Shown: positions 33,708 through 42,417, numbered from the stretch's first letter. The stretch is DNA of 64,000 bases from Geothermobacter ehrlichii (GCF_008124615.1 NZ_VNIB01000003.1:213089-277088), one strand, 5' to 3'. A program made the numbers and translations. The notes: generated by a model not told the origin, from the letters alone.

Positions 33708-35360
33708 CTAGCTCCGCTCGAGGCTTTCGTTGGGGGTGATGGCCAGCGGATTGGTTTTCAGCTCGATCAGTGTCGGGCCGTCGGCGGCCAGCGCCCGCTC
33801 GAAGGCGGCGACGAAGGCATCGTGGTTGTCGACCGTCTCGCCGTGTGCGCCGTAGGCCCGGGCGAGGGCGGCGAAATCGGGGTTGACCAGGTCGGTGCCG
33901 CAGGTCCGGCCGGGATAGCGCCGTTCCTGGTGCATGCGGATGGTGCCGTACATGCCGTTGTTGCAGACGACAAAGACGATGCCCAGCCGGTGACGGACGG
34001 CGGTGGCCAGCTCCTGTCCGTTCATCAGAAAACAGCCGTCACCGGCCAGGCAGACCACCGGCCGCTCCGGGTGGACCAGCTTGGCGGCGATAGCCGCCGG
34101 CACGCCGTAGCCCATGGCCCCGCTGGTGGGAGCCAGCTGGGTGCGGAAGCCGCGATACTGGTAGAATCGGTGCAGCCAGGCGGTGTAGTTGCCGGCGCCG
34201 TTGGTGACGATCGCCTCTGCCGGCAGCCGGCGGTTGAGATATTCGATGACGGCGGCCAGATCCAGCTCGCCCCGCGCCGGGGGCGGCTGCAGATGGGCCA
34301 GGTAGTCTTCCCGCGCCTGGCGCAGCCAGTCCCGCCAGGCCGAGGCGTCGACCGGCGGCAGGTTGCAGACGGCGGCGGCGAATTCCGCCATGCCGGCATT
34401 GATCGGCAGGTCGGCCTGGTAGACGCGCCCGAGTTCCTCGGCGCCGGCATGGACGTGAACCAGGGTTTGCCGGGGACACGGGATATCGAGAAGGCGATAG
34501 CCGCCGGTGGCCGTTTCGCCGAGGCGCGGGCCGACGGCGAGCAGCAGGTCCGCCTGTCTGACCCGCTCGGCCAGGCGGGGGTTGACGCCGAGCCCCAGGT
34601 CGCCGACGTAGTTGGGCAGACGATTGTCGTACAGATCCTGCCGCCGGAAGGTGCAGACCGTCGGCAGCCGGTTGGCTTCGCTGAAGCGGCGGATGGCGGC
34701 ACAGGCCTCGGCCGACCAGCCGCCGCCGCCCAGAATCAGCAGGGGACGTTTGGCGGCGGCCAGCCGCTGCCGCAGGTCCTGGAGGGCATCCGGCCCCGGA
34801 TGGGCCTGGACGGGCTGGTAGCAACCGCAGTCGGGCACCGCGGCCACCGCGGACAGGACGTCCTCCGGCAGCGCCAGAACCACCGGCCCCGGTCGACCCG
34901 ATACCGCCAGGTGAAAGGCGTGACTGACCATTTCCGGAATGCGTTCGACCCGGTCGATCTGGGCGACCCATTTGGTCATCTGGCCGAACATGCGGCGATA
35001 GTCGATTTCCTGGAACGCCTCGCGTTCGACCAGGCGGCCGCCGACCTGGCCGACGAAGAGCACCATCGGAGTCGAGTCCTGCCGTGCGGTGTGGACCCCG
35101 ATGCCGGCGTTGGTCGCGCCGGGTCCGCGGGTGACGAAGCAGACCCCCGGCCGGCCGGTCAGCTTGCCGTAGGCCTCGGCCATGAAGGCGGCTCCGCCCT
35201 CCTGCCGGCAGACGATCAGGCGCATCCGCTCCTGCTCGTCATGCAGGGCGTCGAGTACCGGCAGAAAGCTCTCGCCCGGTACGCAGAAGACCGTGTCGAC
35301 CTGGTGGATTTTCAGGGCGTCGACGAGAATCCTGCCCCCCTCGCGCTGGGGAATCGTCAT
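33708..35360 (-). CDS. Thiamine-pyrophosphate enzyme, acetolactate-synthase-like
   Basis: A 550-residue ThDP enzyme with the usual three domains. The N-terminal pyrimidine-binding domain is GGRILVDALKIHQVDTVFCV, with the ThDP-activating glutamate in VCRQEGGAAFMAEAYGKLTG. A central domain (PLLILGGGGWSAEA) follows. The C-terminal domain has the metal/ThDP motif CLAGDGCFLMNGQELATAV and FVVCNNGMYGTI. The residues suit a 2-oxoacid decarboxylase or carboligase of the acetolactate synthase group; no small regulatory subunit gene is nearby, so biosynthetic IlvB is unlikely. AGGTG precedes the ATG. The open frame continues upstream into the broken DUF488 gene, but only by accident. Confidence 0.85.
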   Translation of the reverse strand: MTIPQREGGRILVDALKIHQVDTVFCVPGESFLPVLDALHDEQERMRLIVCRQEGGAAFMAEAYGKLTGRPGVCFVTRGPGATNAGIGVHTARQDSTPMVLFVGQVGGRLVEREAFQEIDYRRMFGQMTKWVAQIDRVERIPEMVSHAFHLAVSGRPGPVVLALPEDVLSAVAAVPDCGCYQPVQAHPGPDALQDLRQRLAAAKRPLLILGGGGWSAEACAAIRRFSEANRLPTVCTFRRQDLYDNRLPNYVGDLGLGVNPRLAERVRQADLLLAVGPRLGETATGGYRLLDIPCPRQTLVHVHAGAEELGRVYQADLPINAGMAEFAAAVCNLPPVDASAWRDWLRQAREDYLAHLQPPPARGELDLAAVIEYLNRRLPAEAIVTNGAGNYTAWLHRFYQYRGFRTQLAPTSGAMGYGVPAAIAAKLVHPERPVVCLAGDGCFLMNGQELATAVRHRLGIVFVVCNNGMYGTIRMHQERRYPGRTCGTDLVNPDFAALARAYGAHGETVDNHDAFVAAFERALAADGPTLIELKTNPLAITPNESLERS

Positions 35361-35400
35361 GGTTGCACCTCGTCTGTCGGGCTGTTGTTGTCCAGCGAAA

Positions 35401-35792
35401 TCATTTCCCCTCCAGAACGGCGCCCCGCTCCGCCAGCAGCTCGCGCAGCATCGAGCGGTGACAGCGCGCCTCGTTCTCGCAGTAACAGCCGACCGAAAAA
35501 TCGGCCTGCCGGGAGAGGGCCGCCAGCAGATCGAGCAGCCGTATTTTGTCGGGGCTGCCATCTCCGCACGGTACCTCCTGGCGAAAGCGGCCCAGTCCTG
35601 CTCCGTTTCGGCCGCCCGGGCCAGCTTCACCAGCTCCGCCGACGGGGCCAGTTCCGGCAGCCAGAGATCGTACCAGTTCTGCGTCGCGTATTCACTCTTC
35701 GGAACGCCGCGCGGCGGATGCCGCACCGTGCCGATGCGCAGGCCTTCATTGGTGTGCCGCGGGGTGCCGAGACGAACGATCCGGACGGGCAT
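35401..35792 (-). pseudogene. DUF488 gene interrupted by a one-base frameshift
   Basis: The frame starting at 35792 encodes MPVRIVRLGTPRHTNEGLRI followed by the DUF488-type segments HPPRGVPKSEYATQNWYDLW and FARRYRAEMA. The conserved end, LLDLLAALSRQADFSVGCYC with ENEARCHRSMLRELLAERGA, lies in a different frame ending at a stop at 35401. The total span of 392 nt is one base short of a multiple of three, so a single-base deletion near 35550 explains it. The intact protein would be about 130 residues. DUF488 proteins are widespread and of unknown function. A sequencing error cannot be excluded. Confidence 0.75.
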
Positions 35793-35916
35793 GGCAGGCT
35801 CCTTTCGGTCCCGTATGCCGAAGCACGAGGAACGTTGTTGAAGGGTGAAGGACAGCTTCGCCCGAACCTGTCCCGAGACGGCGAAGCCCGATGGCCGTTG
35901 CGGGAATGCCGGTGAT

Positions 35917-36249
35917 TTATCCGCCCCATAACGATGACAGCGGGGCCGCCCAGAGACGGTCGCCAAGGGGCATGGTTTCGGAGCCATCGTACAGAACGAT
36001 TCCCAGCCGGGAATAATTGCGCAATTGTCCGGAGACTTGGGCCAGGGCCTGCACAAACCTGGGCAGCAGGTCGAGCTTGTCGACATCCGTCACTTCCTGT
36101 ACGTCGCGCTGGATGATGGCATCGATATACTGGCGGTGCCATGCCATCCGGCGATGCGGTGTGACGCGAAAAACCGCTTCCGGGTAGCCTCCCCGAAGGA
36201 CGATTTCACCCAGTTTCTCGCCCAGAAAACCTAGCGTGTGATTGGGATT
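35917..36249 (-). pseudogene. Remnant of an AAA_14/DUF4143 ATPase gene
   Basis: An open stretch without the N-terminal ATPase encodes LGEKLGEIVLRGGYPEAVFR, then RRMAWHRQYIDAIIQRDVQE and QALAQVSGQLRNYSRL, the middle of an AAA_14-DUF4143 protein. It then jumps directly to GIVLYDGSETMPLGDRLWAA PLSSLWGG-like wording that belongs to the extreme C-terminus. The Walker motifs and the DUF4143 core are missing, so both the 5' part and an internal segment were lost. An internal ATG at 36147 could still make a 76-residue fragment. It belongs to the same family as the intact gene at 7473-8663. Confidence 0.7.
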
Positions 36250-36427
36250 TTATCAACCGATATTTGGGAATATACAGCCGTGTTTCGGGGAGCCATGCCT
36301 CGTGTCTTCGTCATGAGGGACGTTTCAACAAGCCCCATTCGCGATTCGCGAATAGCGCAAGTGGACAGTAAGCGAAAGAAGAGAGTCGGGTTGAACAAAT
36401 TGACCAAACATCCCCGATCGTGCCCCG

Positions 36428-37744
36428 TTATTTTGATTGCGTCATCTGCTCCCGCGCCTGCCGCATGCCGGCGAAAACCGGTTCAGCGACGGCGGCGGGA
36501 AAGGTTGCGGGCAGCCGGGCCGCGACCTGCGCGATCACCTCGTCCAGTCGCGCCATCATTTCGTCGATAATGGCCGCCATCTCTTCCGCCGGAAACCGGC
36601 ATTGTCCGGCCGTGGTCAGCCAGTGCCGGTAGAGCATCCGGTTCCATTCGTAGTGCCGGTTTCTGCCCGTGAGCGCCATGGCCATTTTCAGTTTCGGAAC
36701 CGCCAGCTGTTTTTGGCTCACCAGCGGCCAGGCCGAGATGACATCGTAGTTCGGAGTGAGCCGAAACCGGTTCTCCGGCAGCAGGAAGATGCTGAAGTTC
36801 TTGGCGTGGCCGTCGATGGCCGCCAGCATCCAGAACAGGACGTTGGTGGCGATGAAGGTCCGGCGATCTTCCAGACTGGTCACGGAACCGAGCAGCAGGT
36901 CCATGATCGGTGCCATGCCGGGGCCGCCCTGGCTTTCGTACTTCAGGGCGGGGGGGATGTTCAGGGCCTGGCACATGTCCTCCTGCGGCAGGCGCATCAG
37001 CCAACTGCCGTCCGTGGCCCAGCGCCGATCGAAGCGCTCCACCACCAGTGCCTTGACATCATCGAACCGGGCCATCTCGACCCGGGCGACCGGCAGGCCA
37101 TAGGCCTGGAGAATCTGGTGGCAGAGCCATTCGTTTTCGACGCTGTCGGACAGGTCGAGGCCGCTCTGCTCGATTCTGCCGATGGGGAGCTTGAAGATGT
37201 GACTGCTTGGCGTCGGCCCCAGGGGCAGATGCCATTGCCCGTTGACATGGAGAAAGGCGGTCTTTTCCTGGGCTCCGGCAAGTGAAATCCGGAAATCCTC
37301 GTCGTCCCGCATGCCCAGCGGCATGGTCCGGTAGTTTTTCAGGATTTCGGCTATCTCGCTGTCGCGCAGGGGGCGACAGGTTATCTTTCGCACTTCGGGC
37401 GCGGCTTTGTCGGGGCTGAGCTGCAGGGCTCCCACGCAGTCCCGGCCGATGTGCCAGAGCAGGTCGAAGCACCGGTCGGACGGGGCGCCGAACCGGGCCT
37501 GCAGGCGCCGCCGGATGGGGAGACTGTCGGGCAGCAGGTTGTCGAAGAAGTTTTCCACCACGCCTCCCCGGTAGGGTGGCAGCCGCAGGGGCATGGAGAG
37601 GGAAATCGGGCGGCAGCGATCCGACTGCAGCCAGTCGAGGTGGTAGGAAAAGGCCAGGACGCCGTTGGGTTGCCGGGTGAGGGTTCCGACCGTCAGGCCG
37701 TTCATGAAGACATGCAGGTCCGTTGTCTGTCTTCGGCGTCCCAT
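36428..37744 (-). CDS. hipA: HipA-type serine/threonine kinase toxin
   Basis: A 438-residue HipA-family kinase. The N-terminal couple domain (HVFMNGLTVGTLTRQPNGVL, then PLRLPPYRGGVVENFFDNLL) is followed by the HipA kinase core. The core has ISLAGAQEKTAFLH (ATP-binding loop), HIFKLPI, VERFDRR, MLAAIDGHAKNFSIFL (catalytic HxDxxxKN-like, here DGHAKNF) and LTPNYDVISAWP (metal-binding Asp). HipA kinases phosphorylate targets such as glutamyl-tRNA synthetase and cause growth arrest. Its ATG directly follows the hipB stop (TAGATG), which is tight coupling. All key catalytic segments look intact. Confidence 0.92.
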   Translation of the reverse strand: MGRRRQTTDLHVFMNGLTVGTLTRQPNGVLAFSYHLDWLQSDRCRPISLSMPLRLPPYRGGVVENFFDNLLPDSLPIRRRLQARFGAPSDRCFDLLWHIGRDCVGALQLSPDKAAPEVRKITCRPLRDSEIAEILKNYRTMPLGMRDDEDFRISLAGAQEKTAFLHVNGQWHLPLGPTPSSHIFKLPIGRIEQSGLDLSDSVENEWLCHQILQAYGLPVARVEMARFDDVKALVVERFDRRWATDGSWLMRLPQEDMCQALNIPPALKYESQGGPGMAPIMDLLLGSVTSLEDRRTFIATNVLFWMLAAIDGHAKNFSIFLLPENRFRLTPNYDVISAWPLVSQKQLAVPKLKMAMALTGRNRHYEWNRMLYRHWLTTAGQCRFPAEEMAAIIDEMMARLDEVIAQVAARLPATFPAAVAEPVFAGMRQAREQMTQSK

Positions 37745-37996
37745 CTACCAGGAGTCCTCTTCGCTGGAATTTGCCGCTGGCTGGCGCGGCTGCAAGACCA
37801 GTTCGAGGTCGAGGGCGGCCAGCAAACGAAAAAGAGTGTCGAGCCGGGTGCCGGGAGAGCCCTGTTCCACCCTGGAGACAGTCGGTTGATCCAGGCCGAC
37901 GGGGCGGCCTGCTTCCGTCTGGCTCAATCCCTGCTGCCTGCGTGCTTCTCGTAATGCCGCGCCGAGACTTTCCGGCGAAATGACCTTGCGTATCAT
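37745..37996 (-). CDS. hipB: HipB-type antitoxin
   Basis: An 83-residue XRE-family repressor. It opens MIRKVISPESLGAALREARR, and the helix-turn-helix is QQGLSQTEAGRPVGLDQPTV with SRVEQGSPG. A short C-terminal tail (RQPAANSSEEDSW) ends in tryptophan, as in E. coli HipB, where the C-terminal Trp matters for turnover. GGAG lies 8 nt before the ATG. It is the first gene of the hipBA operon, downstream of large inverted repeats. Confidence 0.88.
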   Translation of the reverse strand: MIRKVISPESLGAALREARRQQGLSQTEAGRPVGLDQPTVSRVEQGSPGTRLDTLFRLLAALDLELVLQPRQPAANSSEEDSW

Positions 37997-38020
37997 GTGT
38001 GAGGCTCCATGGTGACCATG

Positions 38021-38094
38021 TTTATGGTCATTGGGCCATAAACTAAAAATATTGTCAATAAGCAATAAATTGATTTTATTGCTTATTGACAATA
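38021..38094 (-). promoter_or_regulatory. hipBA operator region: 20-bp perfect inverted repeat plus a second palindrome
   Basis: The arms at 38050-38069 and 38075-38094 are perfect complements over 20 bp with a 5-nt centre. Each arm begins with its own small palindrome, TATTGTCAATA and TATTGACAATA, which look like two HipB dimer sites 34 bp apart. A second inverted repeat TTTATGG/CCATAAA lies at 38021-38042, closer to hipB. Confidence 0.8.
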
Positions 38095-38140
38095 GATGCG
38101 TGTTGCCGTCGCTGAACAGAAATGCTTCCGGCGCCGGTTC

Positions 38141-39031
38141 TCAGGGACGTTCCTGCCGTGGCTCGAGCGCCTTGCCGAGAAACCGGCGCGGATTTTCGGA
38201 AAAGATCCCCTGTTCGACCTCCTCCGGCAGTTTCAGCGAGCGTACCAGGTCGATGTAGTCGAGGACGATCTCCGGCTGATACAGCAGGGCGTCGGAACCG
38301 AAGCAGACCCGGTCCGGGTAGTGACAGATGAAGTCGCGGTAGCCGGCGGGGTTGGCGCTGATGTGCGGCAGCATGTAGGCGATATCGGTGTAGACGTTGG
38401 GGTAGCGGTCGAGAATGGGGGCGAAGGCCTTGCGGCCGATGCCGAAATGGGGAAAGTTGATCCGCAGGCGCGGAAAGTCGTCGAGCATGGCCCGCATCAC
38501 ATCGCCGTAGAGGCGGGCGTCCATGTGGTAGACGACCGGCAGGTCGTTGGCCTCGGCGAAGGCGAAGATCTCCCATTCGCGCCGGTGATACTGCCGCAGA
38601 CTGATGCCGAAGACCGCGGGAACCCCGGCCAGCTTCAGGTCGTTGCGCTCGTCGGCCAGGTAGAGCCCCTTGAGCCCCTTGAATCCCTTGTCGAGCCAGC
38701 CCTGCAGCAGGTCCGGCACCTCGCCGTCGAGACAGCGGGTGTCGAGCATGGGAACCAGCATCCCGGCGTGCCGGAGAGCCAGGCGCAGCAGGGTGTCCGC
38801 CTCGTTGAAAAAAGGATCCCCGAGGTTGGGGAACCCCTCGGGGATCAGTTGCCGGATATCCCGGGGATTGGCGCGGGGATTCACCAGCCCCATGACGGTC
38901 AGATGGTTTACGCCGGCCTGACGCAGGCGCGACAGGCCGGCAGCAACCATCGGCCCCTGCTTCGGTCCGACGAAACAGTGGCAGTGGACGTCGATGATCT
39001 CCGGCGATACGGATTCAGGTGGTGACGCCAA
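38141..39031 (-). CDS. Amidohydrolase-family (Amidohydro_2) metal-dependent hydrolase or decarboxylase
   Basis: A 296-residue TIM-barrel protein. The first metal motif is IIDVHCHCFVGP (HxH), then VVYHMDARLYGD (His), LRINFPHFGIG (His) and VCFGSDALLYQPE (Asp), the four elements of the family. The likely start is the TTG at 39031, immediately after the dch stop codon, with GGGAG upstream. It is the last gene in the lower benzoyl-CoA pathway operon. Family members include ring-forming and ring-opening hydrolases as well as aromatic acid decarboxylases of the ACMSD type, so a role in entry of another aromatic acid is possible. The substrate is unknown. Confidence 0.78.
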   Translation of the reverse strand: MASPPESVSPEIIDVHCHCFVGPKQGPMVAAGLSRLRQAGVNHLTVMGLVNPRANPRDIRQLIPEGFPNLGDPFFNEADTLLRLALRHAGMLVPMLDTRCLDGEVPDLLQGWLDKGFKGLKGLYLADERNDLKLAGVPAVFGISLRQYHRREWEIFAFAEANDLPVVYHMDARLYGDVMRAMLDDFPRLRINFPHFGIGRKAFAPILDRYPNVYTDIAYMLPHISANPAGYRDFICHYPDRVCFGSDALLYQPEIVLDYIDLVRSLKLPEEVEQGIFSENPRRFLGKALEPRQERP

Positions 39032-39802
39032 TCAGCGGTTCTCCCACGTCGGCTGGCGCTTTTCGAGAAAGGCGCGCAGGCCTTCGACGGCGTCGTGGGT
39101 CGCCATCAGTTCGGAGAGGTAGAGGGTTTCCACCCGCTCCAGCTTGGCGAAGATGCGCTGGCGGTATTCTTCGCGCGCGGCGCGCACCGCGAAGCGAAGG
39201 GTGCTGGCGCTGTGCGGCGCCAGGTGCTTGTCGAACCAGGCCAGCGCCGCCGCTTCCGGATCGTCGCTCAGATCGTCGATCAGCCTGGCGGCCAGCGCTT
39301 CCTCAGCGTCCATGCTGCGCCCGGAGAGGAGCAGGTCCTCGGCCCGGGCCTGACCGATCCGTTCGGGGAGCAGGCAGCTGGCCGCGGGGGCGAAGACTGC
39401 CAGCTTGATCTCCGGCTGGCCGAGCCTGGTGTCCGGAGCGGCGAACAGCATGCTGCCGGCGGCGGCGACTTCCAGTCCGCCGCCCAGGCACTGTCCCCTG
39501 ATCGCCACCAGCAGCGGCAGAGGAAAGTCGAGCATGTCACGGATCAGGGCGTGCAGCGATTTCAGCATCTGCTCGCACTGCTCCGGCAGGTGCTCTTCGA
39601 CGCTGGCGCCGAAGCTGAAGTGCGGGCCTTCGTGGTCGAGCAGCGCGGCGCGCAGCTCGGGCCTGTCCCGGTGTTCCGCCAGCGCCTGCCGCAGGGCGGC
39701 GATCATTGCCGCGTCGACGATGTTGGCTTTCGGCCGCGCCAGGCGCAGGCGCAGCAGGGTTCCGTCACGGTCGAGCCAGACTTTCAGCGGACTTTCGCTC
39801 AT
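39032..39802 (-). CDS. bamR: Cyclohexa-1,5-diene-1-carbonyl-CoA hydratase (Dch/BamR)
   Basis: A 256-residue crotonase-fold enzyme. It would add water to the dienoyl-CoA made by BamBC to give 6-hydroxycyclohex-1-ene-1-carbonyl-CoA. The N-terminal LRLARPKANIVDAAMIAALR and the oxyanion-hole segments GPHFSFGASVEEHLP and AIRGQCLGGGLEVAAAG match the Dch group, as does DTRLGQPEIKLAVFAPAASC. GGAAGGA precedes the ATG. It sits directly downstream of bamA and had, the next two enzymes of the same pathway. A generic enoyl-CoA hydratase is the alternative, but the context makes this unlikely. Confidence 0.88.
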   Translation of the reverse strand: MSESPLKVWLDRDGTLLRLRLARPKANIVDAAMIAALRQALAEHRDRPELRAALLDHEGPHFSFGASVEEHLPEQCEQMLKSLHALIRDMLDFPLPLLVAIRGQCLGGGLEVAAAGSMLFAAPDTRLGQPEIKLAVFAPAASCLLPERIGQARAEDLLLSGRSMDAEEALAARLIDDLSDDPEAAALAWFDKHLAPHSASTLRFAVRAAREEYRQRIFAKLERVETLYLSELMATHDAVEGLRAFLEKRQPTWENR

Positions 39803-39845
39803 CGGTTTGTCCTTCCATCAGTCAGGTTGCTTGAATACATCGGCC

Positions 39846-39937
39846 TCGCGCCCGTTCGCTTCGCTTTCTCAAGACGCGGAGAGCGCAGAGGCAGAAAGAA
39901 CTATTCATTCTCCGCGGACTCTGCGTCTCTGCGCGAG
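39846..39937. repeat. Intergenic imperfect inverted repeat between dch and bamA
   Basis: Outer arms CTCGCGC and GCGCGAG enclose GCGGAGAGCGCAGAGGCAGA and its near complement. It shares the CTCGCGCYCGTTCGCT word with the copy between bamA and had. Confidence 0.8.
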
Positions 39938-39950
39938 CCAGCTTTTGACC

Positions 39951-41090
39951 TTACTTGCCCGGCATCAGGCTCTCGATCAGCTCTTCGCTCCAGGGCACGC
40001 CCTTGGCCAGCGCCTGCCGCAGCTTGACGAAATCGATTTCGCGGCCGATCTCCTTGTTCCCCTCGTTGAAGGCGCGGAAGCCGGTGCGGGCCTCGTTCAT
40101 CATGTTCAGCGCCAGCCAGGCGCGGGAGTTTTCCTTGTTGCGGTTCCAGGCATCGAGCTTCGGCTTGCGCAGCTCTTCGAGGCTCTTGGTCATGCACTCG
40201 GGGAAGGTCTCGATCAGCTTGGCGCAGAGCTGTTCGACCTTCTCGTCGAGCAGACTGAGGTCGACCTCTCCCTGCTTGAGCAGGGCGCGGCCCTGCTTGA
40301 ACTCCTCGCCGGTCTTGAATTCGCCGTGGATGACGCGGCCGTATTCGTCGAACATCCGGTCGGTGATCACCGTCGGGTTGGGGACGAACCTGCCGTCGAT
40401 CTTCAGGGCCGGCACCAGATCGCAGATGATGCCGAGCCGGGCCGCCTTGTGGGCCGAAAAGGGCTCGCACAGGGTGCCGGAGACCATCGCCTGCTCGCAG
40501 CCGATCATCACCGGCAGAAAGTCGGTGGCGCCGCCGATAGCCGCCGAGCCGTGCTTGGGACCGGCCTGGCCGAAGTTGGCGAGGTCCTGGGCGATGGAAA
40601 AGTCACAGGCCATGCCGATCTCCTGGCCGCCGCCGATGCGCATGCCGTTGACCCGGCAGATGACCGGCTTGTCACAGCCGAGGATGGCCGAGACCATGTC
40701 GTTGAACAGCCGCATGTACTGGCGGTATTCCTGCGGATTGCCGGCGTAGTACTCGGCGTATTCCTTGGTGTTGCCGCCGGTGCAGAAGGCCTTGTCGCCG
40801 ACGGCGGTGAAGACCACGGCGTTGACTTCGCGATCGACCGAGGCCCGCCGGAAGGCGAGGATGGTCGCCTTGACCATGTCGGTGGTGTAGGAGTTGTACT
40901 GCTTGGGATTGTTGAAGATGATCCAGGCGTTGTAGAGCCCCTCGGCCACGGAGCCGTCAAGCCTTCTGGCGGGGCGTTTCTCGTAGCGCACCATGCCGTC
41001 GCAGAGGCTCTCGACATCCCGGTCGATCAGGTTGTGGTCGATCAGTTTGGCTGGGGCGGTGCGGGCAATGATGTCGTCTGTTGTCGCCAT
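39951..41090 (-). CDS. bamA: BamA: 6-oxocyclohex-1-ene-1-carbonyl-CoA hydrolase (Oah)
   Basis: A 379-residue member of the crotonase superfamily, the size of known BamA. It catalyses the hydrolytic ring cleavage of 6-oxocyclohex-1-ene-1-carbonyl-CoA to 3-hydroxypimeloyl-CoA and is the common marker of anaerobic aromatic degraders. Typical segments are NAWIIFNNPKQYNSYTTDMV, VFTAVGDKAFCTGGNTKEYA, CRVNGMRIGGGQEIGMACDF, NFGQAGPKHGSAAIGGATDF and CEPFSAHKAARLGIICDLVP. GGAG lies 9 nt before the ATG at 41090; the ATG three codons upstream overlaps the GGAG and was rejected. Confidence 0.96.
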   Translation of the reverse strand: MATTDDIIARTAPAKLIDHNLIDRDVESLCDGMVRYEKRPARRLDGSVAEGLYNAWIIFNNPKQYNSYTTDMVKATILAFRRASVDREVNAVVFTAVGDKAFCTGGNTKEYAEYYAGNPQEYRQYMRLFNDMVSAILGCDKPVICRVNGMRIGGGQEIGMACDFSIAQDLANFGQAGPKHGSAAIGGATDFLPVMIGCEQAMVSGTLCEPFSAHKAARLGIICDLVPALKIDGRFVPNPTVITDRMFDEYGRVIHGEFKTGEEFKQGRALLKQGEVDLSLLDEKVEQLCAKLIETFPECMTKSLEELRKPKLDAWNRNKENSRAWLALNMMNEARTGFRAFNEGNKEIGREIDFVKLRQALAKGVPWSEELIESLMPGK

Positions 41091-41144
41091 AGGTCGCATC
41101 TCCTTTTTGGATATCTGTTGGTAAAGATTCAAGGCAAGCTCTGT

Positions 41145-41242
41145 CTCGCGCTCGTTCGCTGACGCTCACTCAAGCCGCAGAATCACAGAGCAAAGCATTT
41201 TATTTCCTCGCTGTTCTTTGCGTCTCAGCGTCTCTGCGCGAG
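41145..41242. repeat. Intergenic imperfect inverted repeat between bamA and had
   Basis: Outer arms CTCGCGC (41145-41151) and GCGCGAG (41236-41242) enclose imperfect GCAGA-rich arms and an AT-rich centre. Confidence 0.8.
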
Positions 41243-41248
41243 ACCGGC

Positions 41249-42313
41249 TTAAGGCACCAGGATTGCCCGTTTGCTCATCTTGCCGTCGTGGACGGCGGCG
41301 AAGATTTCGTTGATTTCCTCCAGCGGCCGCTGTTCGATGAACGGCTTCAGCGCGATTTTTCCCTGCAACACCAGGTCGAGGGCGCCCGGATAGTGTTCCG
41401 GCAGGCAGCCCCAGTTACCCAGCGCCCGGGCGTGGAAGGCCATCAGGTTGGAGAGGCGGATTTCGACCTTTGCCATGGTGAAGCCGACCACGCTCAGGGT
41501 CGCTCCGTGCACCAGCAGACCGTAGGCTGTTTCCTGGCCGGCCTTGCTGCCGGAACATTCGAAGATGAACCATTCGGTGCTGCGCAGGCCCTGGTCCCTG
41601 ACGAAGGCCGAGATCGCCTTTTTCAGATCCCGGCCGCCGATCTCCCTGGCGTTGAAGGTCTTCGCCGCGCCATGCTCGCTGATGGCGTCGAGTTTGGCCT
41701 GGTCGATGTCGATGGCGATCACCGTGGCGCCGAAGGCTTTGGCCATCTGCACGCAGTAGCTGCCGACGCCGCCGACGCCGATGACGATCGCCAGGTCGCC
41801 TTCGCCGACTCCGGCCTGGTAGACGGCCTGGTAGGGAGTGGTCACCGCGTCGGCGACCACCGAGACGTCGGCCAGCTCGAGACCGGCGGACGCCAGTTTC
41901 GCCTCGTCGACCGGACAGAGGTCGCGGGCCGGCACCACGATATGGCTGGCGAAACCGCCCTGGATGTCGTTGCCCGGCATCTTCTGGGCGCGGCAGATGG
42001 TTCCCTTGCCGCGCTTGCACAGGTCGCATTCGCCGCAGGGCAGGACCGCGGGAACGATCACCGCCTGGTCGAGCCAGGATTCGGCGCCGGCGCCGGCGGC
42101 CACCACCCTGCCGCTGATTTCGTGACCGAGGGCCAGCGGCAGTTCGGAGTTGGTGCGCACGCCGTCGTAGTAGAAACCGAGGTCGGTATGGCAGACCCCG
42201 CAGCCGGCGACGGCCACCACCACTTCGCCCGGTCCCGCCGTGGCGACAAACTCCTCTTTCACCAGCGGTTCGTTGACGGCTTTCATCATCCAGCGATAGG
42301 CGTTGATCGACAT
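41249..42313 (-). CDS. bamQ: 6-hydroxycyclohex-1-ene-1-carbonyl-CoA dehydrogenase (Had/BamQ)
   Basis: A 354-residue zinc alcohol dehydrogenase-family enzyme that would oxidise 6-hydroxycyclohexene-carbonyl-CoA with NAD+. The catalytic zinc site is in [18 protein letters not shown] and [12 protein letters not shown]. The structural zinc loop is [20 protein letters not shown] and the Rossmann motif is [26 protein letters not shown] and the [17 protein letters not shown] segment match Had proteins. The gene lies between bamA and a thioesterase gene in one operon. General benzyl alcohol-type dehydrogenase activity cannot be excluded. Confidence 0.9.
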   Translation of the reverse strand: MSINAYRWMMKAVNEPLVKEEFVATAGPGEVVVAVAGCGVCHTDLGFYYDGVRTNSELPLALGHEISGRVVAAGAGAESWLDQAVIVPAVLPCGECDLCKRGKGTICRAQKMPGNDIQGGFASHIVVPARDLCPVDEAKLASAGLELADVSVVADAVTTPYQAVYQAGVGEGDLAIVIGVGGVGSYCVQMAKAFGATVIAIDIDQAKLDAISEHGAAKTFNAREIGGRDLKKAISAFVRDQGLRSTEWFIFECSGSKAGQETAYGLLVHGATLSVVGFTMAKVEIRLSNLMAFHARALGNWGCLPEHYPGALDLVLQGKIALKPFIEQRPLEEINEIFAAVHDGKMSKRAILVP

Positions 42314-42417
42314 TTGCTTTCTCCTGTTGTTCAGTTGTGAAGTTCGGTCCCCTCGTGTCCCGATTCGGGGTTGCCGGTGCGCATGATTTCAGACAGACGA
42401 TGGTGCGTGGGGCGAAT

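Noticed and set aside
35401..35792. Programmed frameshifting in the DUF488 gene
   Set aside because: No slippery heptamer with a downstream structure was seen at the expected place; a one-base deletion is simpler.
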